Source: F23-B02 sp963650165
GTDB taxonomy: Bacteria > Bacillota > Clostridia > Oscillospirales > Oscillospiraceae
Assembly (NCBI GenBank): GCA_963650165.1
Contig: CAVJKX010000019.1
Coordinates: 1-26,514, forward strand
DNA: 26,514 nucleotides
Reading direction: 5' to 3'
Position 1 is the stretch's first letter, and each line of letters starts with the position of its first letter. Below, piece by piece: positions 7,805 to 15,462 of this stretch. Under the pieces are notes generated by a model. The model did not search any database, was not told where the DNA came from, and saw only the letters and a list, made by a program, of their open reading frames with translations. The translations under genes and the position numbers were made by a program.

Positions 7805-7830
7805 CTCCCGTCCGCGGACGGGAGATTTTT
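7805..7830. terminator. Bidirectional Rho-independent terminator
   Basis: A perfect 20-base palindrome (7805-7824, CTCCCGTCCGCGGACGGGAG) is flanked by an A-tract on the left and a T-tract on the right. It lies between the convergent isomerase (stop 7788) and transporter (stop 7839) genes and would stop transcription from both sides. Confidence 0.85.
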
Positions 7831-7838
7831 ATGTCTGT

Positions 7839-9248
7839 TTACTCCTGAGTGAGGCGGCCGAGGAGCTTTTCCTTTTCATCGCGCAGCTCGTCTATCTTCT
7901 TTTTTCCGAGAGGATACATGAAGCGCAGAATAACGAAAATGAGGAAATACAGAACGGCCGGGATGAGTACGGAGTCGGTGAACATCATGTTCAGCGTACC
8001 GTCGGTGATGTTGGCCGTATTGAGAACGTTGTCGGTATAGCCGATGCGCAGCAGCGCCATGTTCACCAGTATCGCGGCGATGGTCTGGCCGAGCTTGCGC
8101 ATGAAGGTGAAGAAGGCGTAGCTCGTGGCCTCGTCGTGCAGGCCGTAGTTTACCTCGTTGTAGTCGATGGCGTCGGTCGCAATTGCCCAGACCAGCAGGA
8201 AGATAAATGCGTTGCCTATGCCCGACAGCAGGCACACCGCGAGGAACATCCACACGTTCGTACCGCCGACAAGGTACAGGGCAAGGTTGCACACGCCGGC
8301 CATGAGCATGCCGTAGGCGCAGACCTCGCGGCGGCCGTAGCGCACGCCGAGCTTTCCGGCAAACAGCATTATCACGGCGACCGGCAGGTACTGGCACACC
8401 GTCGGCATCATAGAAAGGGCGGGCGCGTTGAAATAGTAGTTGAAAAGATAGGTGTTGTAGCTCTGGCTGAACATCTGAGCCGCGAGAAACAGCATGCCGA
8501 CAAGGCACACCGCCATATACGGGCGGCTGTGCAGCAGGATCTTTATGACCTTCCAGGTCTGCCCCTTTTCCTTGGGCGCGGGCTTTGTCGGAACGCGCTC
8601 GGTCGTCCAGCGGTAGCAGAGCAGGAACGCGGCAACGGACGCAAGAGCTATGATGACCGTTCCGATGAGGATCTTGTTATAGCTCATGACGGAAACGCCG
8701 CTTGCCGTTTTCACATAGCAGAAGCTTATAAGCAGCATCGCGGGCATCGCGCCGAAGGTCGAGCCTATTGAGCGGAACACCGACAGCGACGAGCGCTCGC
8801 GGTCGTCCGAGGTGATGACCTGCGCAAGCGAGCCGTAGGGGATGTTTATGCCCGTGTAGAGCATGCCGAAGAGTATGTAGGTCACATATGCGTAAGCGAG
8901 GTATCCTCCCCGGCTCAGTCCGGGGATCTTCACGAACATCAGCACCGCCGACAGCGCGACGGGTACGGCCAGCGTTTTCAGCCAGCGGCGGTAGCGGCCG
9001 TCGGGCGCGGGCCGGAGACGGTCGATTATGCGTCCCCAGATGGGGTCGTTTATCGCGTCCCATATGCGGGCGACGACGAACATTATCATGATGCTCACAA
9101 CGCCGATGCCGAGCACGTCCGTGTAATACTTCTGCAGAACGCTCTGCACGAGACCGAACACCAGCAGCGACGCAAGGTCGCCCATGGCATAGCCGATCTT
9201 ATCCCGGGTGCCTATGCCGCTCGTCCGGGAAATATAGCTTTCTTCCAT
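7839..9248 (-). CDS. GPH-family (sodium/proton) sugar symporter
   Basis: This 469-residue membrane protein has about twelve hydrophobic segments. It shows the opening typical of the glycoside-pentoside-hexuronide:cation symporters (KIGYAMGDLASLL, then the DAINDPIWGRIIDR loop between helices 2 and 3). The E. coli sulfoquinovose transporter YihO belongs to this family. The ATG at 9248 has GGAG 8 bases upstream; an in-frame TTG just before it is not needed. It follows the GH31 gene by 23 bases in one operon, so it most likely imports the glycoside that the GH31 enzyme hydrolyses inside the cell (the glycosidase has no signal peptide). Confidence 0.92.
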   Translation of the reverse strand: MEESYISRTSGIGTRDKIGYAMGDLASLLVFGLVQSVLQKYYTDVLGIGVVSIMIMFVVARIWDAINDPIWGRIIDRLRPAPDGRYRRWLKTLAVPVALSAVLMFVKIPGLSRGGYLAYAYVTYILFGMLYTGINIPYGSLAQVITSDDRERSSLSVFRSIGSTFGAMPAMLLISFCYVKTASGVSVMSYNKILIGTVIIALASVAAFLLCYRWTTERVPTKPAPKEKGQTWKVIKILLHSRPYMAVCLVGMLFLAAQMFSQSYNTYLFNYYFNAPALSMMPTVCQYLPVAVIMLFAGKLGVRYGRREVCAYGMLMAGVCNLALYLVGGTNVWMFLAVCLLSGIGNAFIFLLVWAIATDAIDYNEVNYGLHDEATSYAFFTFMRKLGQTIAAILVNMALLRIGYTDNVLNTANITDGTLNMMFTDSVLIPAVLYFLIFVILRFMYPLGKKKIDELRDEKEKLLGRLTQE

Positions 9249-9271
9249 CAATTGTTCTCCTTGCTTTTTTA

Positions 9272-11248
9272 TTATTCCGTGCGGCCTGCCGCTGCCCTGA
9301 ACAGCTCGGCAAACCCGCTGTTTTTACGGTAAAACACTGCCGGACGGCCAAGCGGCGCGTCAACGTTATAGGCAAATCCGCCGCGGTACGGCTCTCCGCT
9401 CCAGAAATGAATCCACTCGCCCTCGGGCAGGCAGACTCTGCGGCGCACAGCGCCCTTTTCTATGACGGGCGCGACGAACATATCGTCGCCGAAAAAGTAC
9501 GAATACCCGTCGCGGCTCGAAGAATGCAGGCCCGCCTCCCAGAAGTCGGGGCGTATGGCCGGTATGCCGCGCCGAGCGTCCTCGACGCATTTTTTAATGT
9601 AAGGCTTGAGCTGCGCGTGCACATTAGTCAGCGCAACGGTATGCGGCAGAACGTCGGGCGCGTCAAACTGGCTGTTTGCCCAGGGGCGTATCGACTCGTG
9701 GCTGCGCATCATGAGCGAGAATGTGCCCGTTTCGAGCCAGCGCGTGAACAGCTCGTCGTCACGCCTGAGCTTGCCGAAGGAGAAAAAGCCGCCTATATCC
9801 CAGTGCAGCATGGTAACGCCCGAAAAGCCGAGCGAGAAGCAGGCCGGCATTATGCACGGCAGGCCGTAGTCGCGCGTATAATCGGTGTGCTGGTCTCCGT
9901 TCCAGAGTACGGGCGCGTATTTCTGAATGCCGAGATAGCCCGAGCGCATGAAGAACATGACGTCCTCCGCGCCGTATTCCTCGACGGCCTCGCGGTTGAG
10001 CTTCGCCCAGAGCACCGGCCACTTGTTGTGCAGCAGCGCCGGGTCGCCGTCGTGCAGGACGCAGTCGACGGGCAGATACTCGCCGAAGTCGGCCATCCAG
10101 CCGGACACGCCGAGATCGAGCATATTCTTTTTTATGAGAACGTCCTTTGTAAAGCGCACGGCCTCGGGATTGGTGAGGTCTATCATGCCCGCATCAAAGG
10201 TCGTTGATTTTATATGGTATATCTCCCCGCTGCGGCGGCGGATAAGATAGCCGGCCCCGGCGCACTGCTCGTAGAGGCGGCTGCCCTTTACGAGATAGGG
10301 GTTAATGTACGCAAGAAAACGTACTCCGCGCCCGCGCAGCTTTTTTATGGCGTCGGCAAGGCCGGGATACAGCCCCTCGTCGGCCTCCCAGTTCCACCAG
10401 ACCTGCTTGCCCATGACCGTGCGGTTCTCGCCCGACCAGTCCTGGCTCCACACGCCGCAGATCTTTGCGCCCGCATCGAGCATGGCGAAGGTCTTTTCGA
10501 GTATCGTTTTCGTGCCGCCCTGTATGCCGAGGATCATGCCGTCCATGCACCAGTCGGGGATATACTGCCTGTTTTCCGCATCACCGGCCGCAAGCAGCGC
10601 GAGCTCGCGGAAGCTCTCGCCGAGCCGGAGCATGAGCGAGCGCGGGCAGGAGTCGAAGAAAAAGACGTATTCGTTTTCGCCGAACAGCGCATGTCCGTCG
10701 CAGTCGGTGTCAAAGGCGATAAAGCGCTTGCTGTCGGTCACGAAAACCGGCATGGGCGCGTAGCTGCCGATCTGCGAATGCTCCTTCTCGCGGTACAGTG
10801 CCTTCGGAAGCAGCGCCTTTTCGATTATAGTCGAGGCCTTGATGTGCTCGGAGACGAAGTTTACGACCTTTTCTCCGCGCAGGTTCACCTTGCGGTACTG
10901 CTCGCCGCCTCCGAAAACGGCTTCGTTTTCGACAGCGGGCAGGTGCAGCTCATACGACCAGCCGCTCTCGCCGGAAAAGCGCAGCAGTGCACCGCCCGCG
11001 GTCTCTTCGTATTCAACGCGCAGGCTGTGTCCCCCCGCGGAGAATGTTACCGCATTTTCCTCGCTTTCGCACTCGGTCAGTGCAATGCGCTCTGCCTCCG
11101 TCACCCTGGTTTTTACCGTGCCTCGTGAGCTTTCATAACTCTTTTCCTGTCTGACCGCGACGGCAAAGGGCGCGCCGCTCCGGTGCGATACGAGCTCCCT
11201 CCCGTCATACAGCAGCGTCCAGCCGCCGTCGGTCCGGGTATTCAGCAT
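9272..11248 (-). CDS. GH31 alpha-glycosidase, sulfoquinovosidase-like
   Basis: This 658-residue cytoplasmic enzyme matches E. coli YihQ (recalled) along its length, including LGIQGGT, QDWSG, FLAYINPYL, GWMADFGEYLP and the MMR-HE-RP stretch. Asp387 is the nucleophile and Asp452 the acid/base. The sulfoquinovosidase pocket in YihQ is Gln262, Gln288, Arg301, Trp304 and Tyr508. At the same spacing this protein has Gln243, Gln269, Gln282, Trp285 and Phe488. The Arg and the Tyr that hold the sulfonate are therefore replaced by Gln and Phe. It may be a sulfoquinovosidase with a variant pocket or a glycosidase for another C6-altered glucoside. It begins at an ATG with GGAGG 10 bases upstream and is first in its operon. 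The family is certain; the substrate is open. Confidence 0.92.
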   Translation of the reverse strand: MLNTRTDGGWTLLYDGRELVSHRSGAPFAVAVRQEKSYESSRGTVKTRVTEAERIALTECESEENAVTFSAGGHSLRVEYEETAGGALLRFSGESGWSYELHLPAVENEAVFGGGEQYRKVNLRGEKVVNFVSEHIKASTIIEKALLPKALYREKEHSQIGSYAPMPVFVTDSKRFIAFDTDCDGHALFGENEYVFFFDSCPRSLMLRLGESFRELALLAAGDAENRQYIPDWCMDGMILGIQGGTKTILEKTFAMLDAGAKICGVWSQDWSGENRTVMGKQVWWNWEADEGLYPGLADAIKKLRGRGVRFLAYINPYLVKGSRLYEQCAGAGYLIRRRSGEIYHIKSTTFDAGMIDLTNPEAVRFTKDVLIKKNMLDLGVSGWMADFGEYLPVDCVLHDGDPALLHNKWPVLWAKLNREAVEEYGAEDVMFFMRSGYLGIQKYAPVLWNGDQHTDYTRDYGLPCIMPACFSLGFSGVTMLHWDIGGFFSFGKLRRDDELFTRWLETGTFSLMMRSHESIRPWANSQFDAPDVLPHTVALTNVHAQLKPYIKKCVEDARRGIPAIRPDFWEAGLHSSSRDGYSYFFGDDMFVAPVIEKGAVRRRVCLPEGEWIHFWSGEPYRGGFAYNVDAPLGRPAVFYRKNSGFAELFRAAAGRTE

Positions 11249-11295
11249 ATGTCGGATCCCTCCCTGAATAGTATTGTTCCGAATTGTATACTTCT

Positions 11296-11324
11296 ATATT
11301 AAGGGCTCGCCATGCCGATGTCAA
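11296..11324 (-). promoter_or_regulatory. Sigma-A promoter of the GH31-symporter operon
   Basis: On the minus strand, TTGACA (11324-11319) is followed after 17 bases by TAATAT (11301-11296). The leader is about 45 bases. A weak inverted repeat (AGTAT 11270-11274, ATACT 11288-11292) lies at the expected transcription start and could be an operator. The palindrome of the transketolase promoter is not repeated here. Confidence 0.75.
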
Positions 11325-11400
11325 GAACGCGGCGGTAATTTTTTAACAGCGTAAATTAATTATTTGTGTTAAAGCGCCGTTATGAATGTATTCGGCAGAC

Positions 11401-11428
11401 TTTACAAAACGTTATTTTCTGTTATAAT
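11401..11428 (+). promoter_or_regulatory. Sigma-A promoter of the glycyl radical enzyme operon
   Basis: TTTACA (11401-11406) and a consensus TATAAT (11423-11428) are separated by 16 bases. The promoter lies about 80 bases upstream of the activase ATG, leaving a leader that contains a terminator-like hairpin. Confidence 0.75.
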
Positions 11429-11454
11429 AGTATTTGTTAAAAGTATCCCAATTT

Positions 11455-11477
11455 CCGAGGCATTCTGTCTACCTCGG
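11455..11477 (+). promoter_or_regulatory. Leader hairpin, possible attenuator
   Basis: CCGAGG (11455-11460) pairs with CCTCGG (11472-11477) across an 11-base loop and is followed by CATTTTTAT. This is terminator-like and sits between the promoter and the activase ribosome site (AGGAGG at about 11499). It could be an attenuator or an RNA-stabilising stem. A further CTCGG lies just after the T-tract and could in principle compete for the left arm. Confidence 0.45.
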
Positions 11478-11509
11478 CATTTTTATACTCGGATAAGCAG
11501 GAGGTCATC

Positions 11510-12421
11510 ATGCTCGTTCCTCTGGTTCTCGATATAAAGGGCAATTCCCTGGACGACGGTCCGGGAATACGCACGGCAGTGTTCTTCAAGGGCTGTCCGC
11601 TCGGATGCGTGTGGTGCCACAATCCCGAAAGCAAGCGGACGGAGGCGGAGCTTTCCTTCGATGCCTCCGCCTGCATAAACTGCGGGAGCTGCCGCAAGGT
11701 CTGCAAGGCGGGCGCTCTCGACCTTCGCAATCCCTATTATGTGGACAGGGAGCGCTGCACGCTCTGCTTTGACTGCACCGCGGTCTGCCCCGCGAAGGCG
11801 ATAACAAGGGTCGGTAAGCAGATGACGCACGACGAGCTTTTTGACAAGCTTATGTCGGATAAGCCCTTTTACGACGTTTCCGGCGGCGGCGTCACCCTCT
11901 CCGGCGGCGAAGCGACGCTGTGCACCGAGTGGGTCGGCGAGCTTGCCAAAAGGCTGCACGAGGCCGGCGTGAGCGTTCTGCTCGAGACCTGCGGGCAGTT
12001 TGACTATGAACGCGCGGAAAAGTATCTGCTGCCCTATGTCAGCGACATTTTCTGCGACGTGAAGATACTCGACCGCGAAAAGCACAGGAAATACTGCGGC
12101 GTATACAACGACCGCATACTCGAAAATATCCGCCGGATGTGGAGCGACAGGGAGAGATATTCCTATACCTTCCTGCCGCGCACGCCGCTGATCCCCGGCA
12201 TCACGGACACGGAGGAAAACCTCGGCGACATAGCGGCGTTTCTCGCCGGACTCGGTATCAAAAGGGCGCAGCTTCTCCCCTACAATCCGACATGGTACCC
12301 GAAAAACGACAAGCTGGGGCTGCGGCTCTGCGAGGAGCTTAAAAACGCCGACGGCTTCCAGTCGCGCGAGCAGCTCGATAAGGCCAGGAAAATCTTTACG
12401 GATAAAAATATAAACTGCTAA
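11510..12421 (+). CDS. Glycyl radical enzyme activase (radical SAM)
   Basis: This 303-residue protein belongs to the PFL-activase family. The radical SAM cluster motif is C-PLG-C-VW-C (Cys29, Cys33, Cys36). It is followed by an inserted ferredoxin-like domain with two four-cysteine sets (Cys55, 58, 61, 65 and Cys83, 86, 89, 93) for two extra 4Fe-4S clusters, as in the activases of choline lyase, diol dehydratase and similar enzymes rather than PFL itself. TLSGGEATLC is the usual GGE motif that binds the SAM amino group. AGGAGG lies 5-6 bases before the ATG. It is 13 bases upstream of the glycyl radical enzyme gene, which it must activate by abstracting a hydrogen from the C-terminal glycine. 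Confidence 0.95.
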   Translation: MLVPLVLDIKGNSLDDGPGIRTAVFFKGCPLGCVWCHNPESKRTEAELSFDASACINCGSCRKVCKAGALDLRNPYYVDRERCTLCFDCTAVCPAKAITRVGKQMTHDELFDKLMSDKPFYDVSGGGVTLSGGEATLCTEWVGELAKRLHEAGVSVLLETCGQFDYERAEKYLLPYVSDIFCDVKILDREKHRKYCGVYNDRILENIRRMWSDRERYSYTFLPRTPLIPGITDTEENLGDIAAFLAGLGIKRAQLLPYNPTWYPKNDKLGLRLCEELKNADGFQSREQLDKARKIFTDKNINC

Positions 12422-12434
12422 GGAGTGTGAGCAA

Positions 12435-15401
12435 ATGAACGAAAAACTGACCGGAAAGGTCGCAAATTCCCTTGCACACGTCGTGCTGCAATTCATGGCC
12501 AAGCTGTTTACCTATGATAAGGAAAAGCAGGCGTATCTCAAGACAAAGGACGGCTGGATGAACTTCGCAATCGGCCTCACGACAGAGGACGGCAGCGTAA
12601 AGCAGAGCATACGCTTCTCCGACGGCCGCGGCAGCGTCCGCGGAGACATCGACGGCGTGAACACCCTGCTCGTGCTTCAGGATACGGGCGTTCTCGCCCA
12701 GCTTGCCACACTGCCGCCCAACGAGGTCCTCAACCTCATGCTCAAAAACAAGATGTCCAGCAGCGGCAACATGGCATATCTTGAGTTTTTTAACCTCCTT
12801 CTTTCCGTCATGATGAAGGATAAGCAGATACAGCAGATGCAGCTTCAGAAAAAGGAGCGCGAGGAATTCGGAAAGACCATGTCCGATGCGAAGGCTCCCG
12901 CAGGTCCGCGGCCGCGCAAGGAGTTCATGCCCTGCGGCAGCGTCGATCCCGGCGTTCACTGCCTCAGGGACGATCCGTATCTGACAGCCTACGCGCTCGA
13001 GGATTTCCCTCGCCTCAAAAATTATCTCGACATTCACCACACCGCCGCTCCCGCCGTGTGCACCGAGCGCGCGGGGCTGCTCACCGATTTCTTCCGCGAA
13101 AACGGCTTCGAGATGCATAAGGACGGCACTCCCTGGGTGCCGGAGCTGCGTCAGGGCAAGGCCTTCCGCTATCTGATGGAAAACCGCCGCCCCATCATCC
13201 GCAAGGGCAACCTCATCGCCGGAACAACGACGACGAAGGAGATCGGCGTGCCCGTTTATCCCGACGCGATCGGCCTTATCTTCTGGGGCGAGCTGCTGAC
13301 GGTGCAGGACCGTCTGCTCAATGCCTACGCTCCCCTCTCCGAGGAGGAGATACACAGGCTCAACAACGATATCTTCCCCTTCTGGATCCACCGCAACATG
13401 CGCGAATACGTCCGCGACAAATATCATGAGCCCACCTGCCAGAAGCTCGACGAGCGCTGGGCGGCGGCCTTCATGTGGAAAAACGTCGCACTGTCGCACA
13501 CCATACTCGATTATCCCAAGCTCCTGAGGCTGGGTCTGCGCGGCATCATCGCCGAGATCGAGGCCGAGCTTGAGCGTGACGCGGATGCGCCGCAGTCGAA
13601 AAAGGACGAGCTGCACGCCATGATCGACTGCTATGAGGGTGTCATCGCCTACGCGCACAATCTTGCCCGGCAGGCAAGGTACGAGGCGGGGCTTGCGCTC
13701 AAGAGCGAGCGCAGAGCGGAGCTCGAAACGATAGCCGCCGCGGTGGAGCACTCCCCCGAATACCCGGCGCGCACGCTCGACGAGGCGGTCAATGCGATAT
13801 GGATACACTGGGTCGCCGTGCATATGGAGAGCACGAACGCGGGCTTCTCCTTCGGGCGCATGGATCAGTGGCTCCAGCCGTATTTCGAGGCCGACATGGC
13901 CAAGTGCAGGAGCAAGGCCAAGCGCGAGGCTTATATCCGCCACGCGATAGAGCTCATCGGCTGCTTCTATATAAACTGCCAGGATCACGTTCCGCTCACG
14001 CCCGATATCGGCAACTACCTCTTCGGCGGCAGCTCCTCCGATCAGGCGATAACGCTCGGCGGCATCACACCCGAGGGCGAGGACGCTGTCAACGACATGA
14101 CCTATGTGTTCCTGAAGGTCACGGAAATGCTCAGCATGCGCGACCCCAACGTCAACGCGCGCTACAACAGCGAAAAGAACTCCCTGACCTATCTGCGCCG
14201 CCTGTGCGAGGTAAACGTGAACACGACCTCCACCCCGTCCATCCACAACGACACGGCGGTCATGGCGTCGCTTGCAGACCATCATTACGAGACAGCTGAT
14301 CTGCGCGACTGGTCGGCCACCGGCTGCGTCGAGCCGACCATCTCCGGCAAGCATCTGGGGCATACCAACTGCATGATGTTCAGCATGGTGGCTCCCTTCG
14401 AGATGGCCATGTTCAACGGCTATCACCCGCTGATGCGCTGGCACCTCGGTCCCAAGACGGGCGAGGCCGACAGCTTTGCGGAGTTTGACGATTTCTTCAA
14501 CGCCTACATAACGCAGCTGTCCTTCATGGCGGGGCTCACCTGCGAATACAACAACTATCTGGGCGAGGCGCACTCCGTGCTGCGTCCGACGCCGCTGATG
14601 AGCGCCATGATCGACGGCTGCATCACAAAGGGGCTCGACTGCACCAAGGGCGGCGCGAAGTACAACTCCTCCGGCACGGCCTGCATCGGTCTTGCCGACG
14701 TCGTCGACTCCCTGATGGCCATAAAAACGCTGGTGTACGACCGCAGACTGTATACGCTCTCCGAGCTTTTCGACGCCGTCAAGCAGAATTTTGAAGGGCA
14801 CGAGGCCATGCGCAGCAGGATACTCACCGAGGTGCCGCGCTTCGGCGGCGGCAACGACGAGGCCGTTGCGATGGCAAACCGCCTCACCAAGGCCACCCGC
14901 GACATTTTCTGGTCGCACACGAATTTCCGCGGCGGGCACTACACCACTGGCTGGTGGAGCATGTCAAACCACGTTGCCTTCGGCACGCTTGCCGGTGCGC
15001 TCCCCTCCGGCCGCCTTGCCGGACTGCCCTTCACCCCCGGCCTCACTCCGGAGGCAAACGCCTCGCCGAGCCTGCTGGACAACATAAAGGACGTAAGCCG
15101 CCTCGAGCCGCTGAATATGAACAACAACATAGCCTTCAACGTCAAGGTCAACCCCTCCCCGAACGACAGTCACGAGCAGACCGTCGAGCATCTGACCTCC
15201 TACGCCCGCGCCTATGTCACGCTCGGCGGAATGCAGATGCAGTTCAACGTCGTCTCCAGCGACACCATGCGCGCGGCCATGGCCGATCCCGACTCCTACC
15301 GTGACCTCATGGTGCGCATCTCCGGCTACAACGCCTACTTCACCACGCTCAACAAGGACCTCCAGCTCGAGCTTATACGCAGAGCAGACTACAGCATGTA
15401 A
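12435..15401 (+). CDS. Glycyl radical enzyme with SCP2-like N-terminal domain
   Basis: This 988-residue protein is larger than most glycyl radical enzymes (760-900). The active-site Cys631 and Glu633 lie in GCVEP and the radical Gly964 in RISGYNAYF, 333 residues later, which is normal spacing. The C-E pair is shared with diol dehydratases, choline lyase and isethionate lyase and differs from the Cys-Cys of pyruvate formate-lyase. The first 140 or so residues form an extra domain ending in GSVRGDIDG and SSSGNMAYLEF, a pattern resembling SCP2 sterol-carrier domains. AAGGAG overlaps the upstream stop. No shell proteins and no small decarboxylase subunit are nearby. It is a lyase, dehydratase or decarboxylase of unknown substrate, possibly hydrophobic. 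Confidence 0.9.
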   Translation: MNEKLTGKVANSLAHVVLQFMAKLFTYDKEKQAYLKTKDGWMNFAIGLTTEDGSVKQSIRFSDGRGSVRGDIDGVNTLLVLQDTGVLAQLATLPPNEVLNLMLKNKMSSSGNMAYLEFFNLLLSVMMKDKQIQQMQLQKKEREEFGKTMSDAKAPAGPRPRKEFMPCGSVDPGVHCLRDDPYLTAYALEDFPRLKNYLDIHHTAAPAVCTERAGLLTDFFRENGFEMHKDGTPWVPELRQGKAFRYLMENRRPIIRKGNLIAGTTTTKEIGVPVYPDAIGLIFWGELLTVQDRLLNAYAPLSEEEIHRLNNDIFPFWIHRNMREYVRDKYHEPTCQKLDERWAAAFMWKNVALSHTILDYPKLLRLGLRGIIAEIEAELERDADAPQSKKDELHAMIDCYEGVIAYAHNLARQARYEAGLALKSERRAELETIAAAVEHSPEYPARTLDEAVNAIWIHWVAVHMESTNAGFSFGRMDQWLQPYFEADMAKCRSKAKREAYIRHAIELIGCFYINCQDHVPLTPDIGNYLFGGSSSDQAITLGGITPEGEDAVNDMTYVFLKVTEMLSMRDPNVNARYNSEKNSLTYLRRLCEVNVNTTSTPSIHNDTAVMASLADHHYETADLRDWSATGCVEPTISGKHLGHTNCMMFSMVAPFEMAMFNGYHPLMRWHLGPKTGEADSFAEFDDFFNAYITQLSFMAGLTCEYNNYLGEAHSVLRPTPLMSAMIDGCITKGLDCTKGGAKYNSSGTACIGLADVVDSLMAIKTLVYDRRLYTLSELFDAVKQNFEGHEAMRSRILTEVPRFGGGNDEAVAMANRLTKATRDIFWSHTNFRGGHYTTGWWSMSNHVAFGTLAGALPSGRLAGLPFTPGLTPEANASPSLLDNIKDVSRLEPLNMNNNIAFNVKVNPSPNDSHEQTVEHLTSYARAYVTLGGMQMQFNVVSSDTMRAAMADPDSYRDLMVRISGYNAYFTTLNKDLQLELIRRADYSM

Positions 15402-15417
15402 AGCACAGTGCGCAAAA

Positions 15418-15445
15418 GGCCCGTACCGGTTTCCCGGTACGGGCC
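15418..15445. terminator. Strong hairpin terminator after the glycyl radical enzyme gene
   Basis: A perfect 12-base stem (GGCCCGTACCGG / CCGGTACGGGCC) with a TTTC loop lies 16 bases past the stop at 15401. The T-tract on the right is broken (TGATCTTTTCTG); on the left strand CCTTTTG follows. It sits between convergent genes and probably serves both. Confidence 0.75.
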
Positions 15446-15462
15446 TGATCTTTTCTGTTGTT

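Noticed and set aside
7839..9248. Assigning the symporter as a dedicated sulfoquinovose importer
   Set aside because: GPH transporters carry many sugars and no residues readable here fix the substrate.
12396..14939. An 847-codon open frame antisense to the glycyl radical enzyme gene
   Set aside because: It mirrors the GC-rich third positions of the real gene, has no ribosome site, and its translation is low-complexity His/Arg/Val/Ala-rich with no family resemblance.
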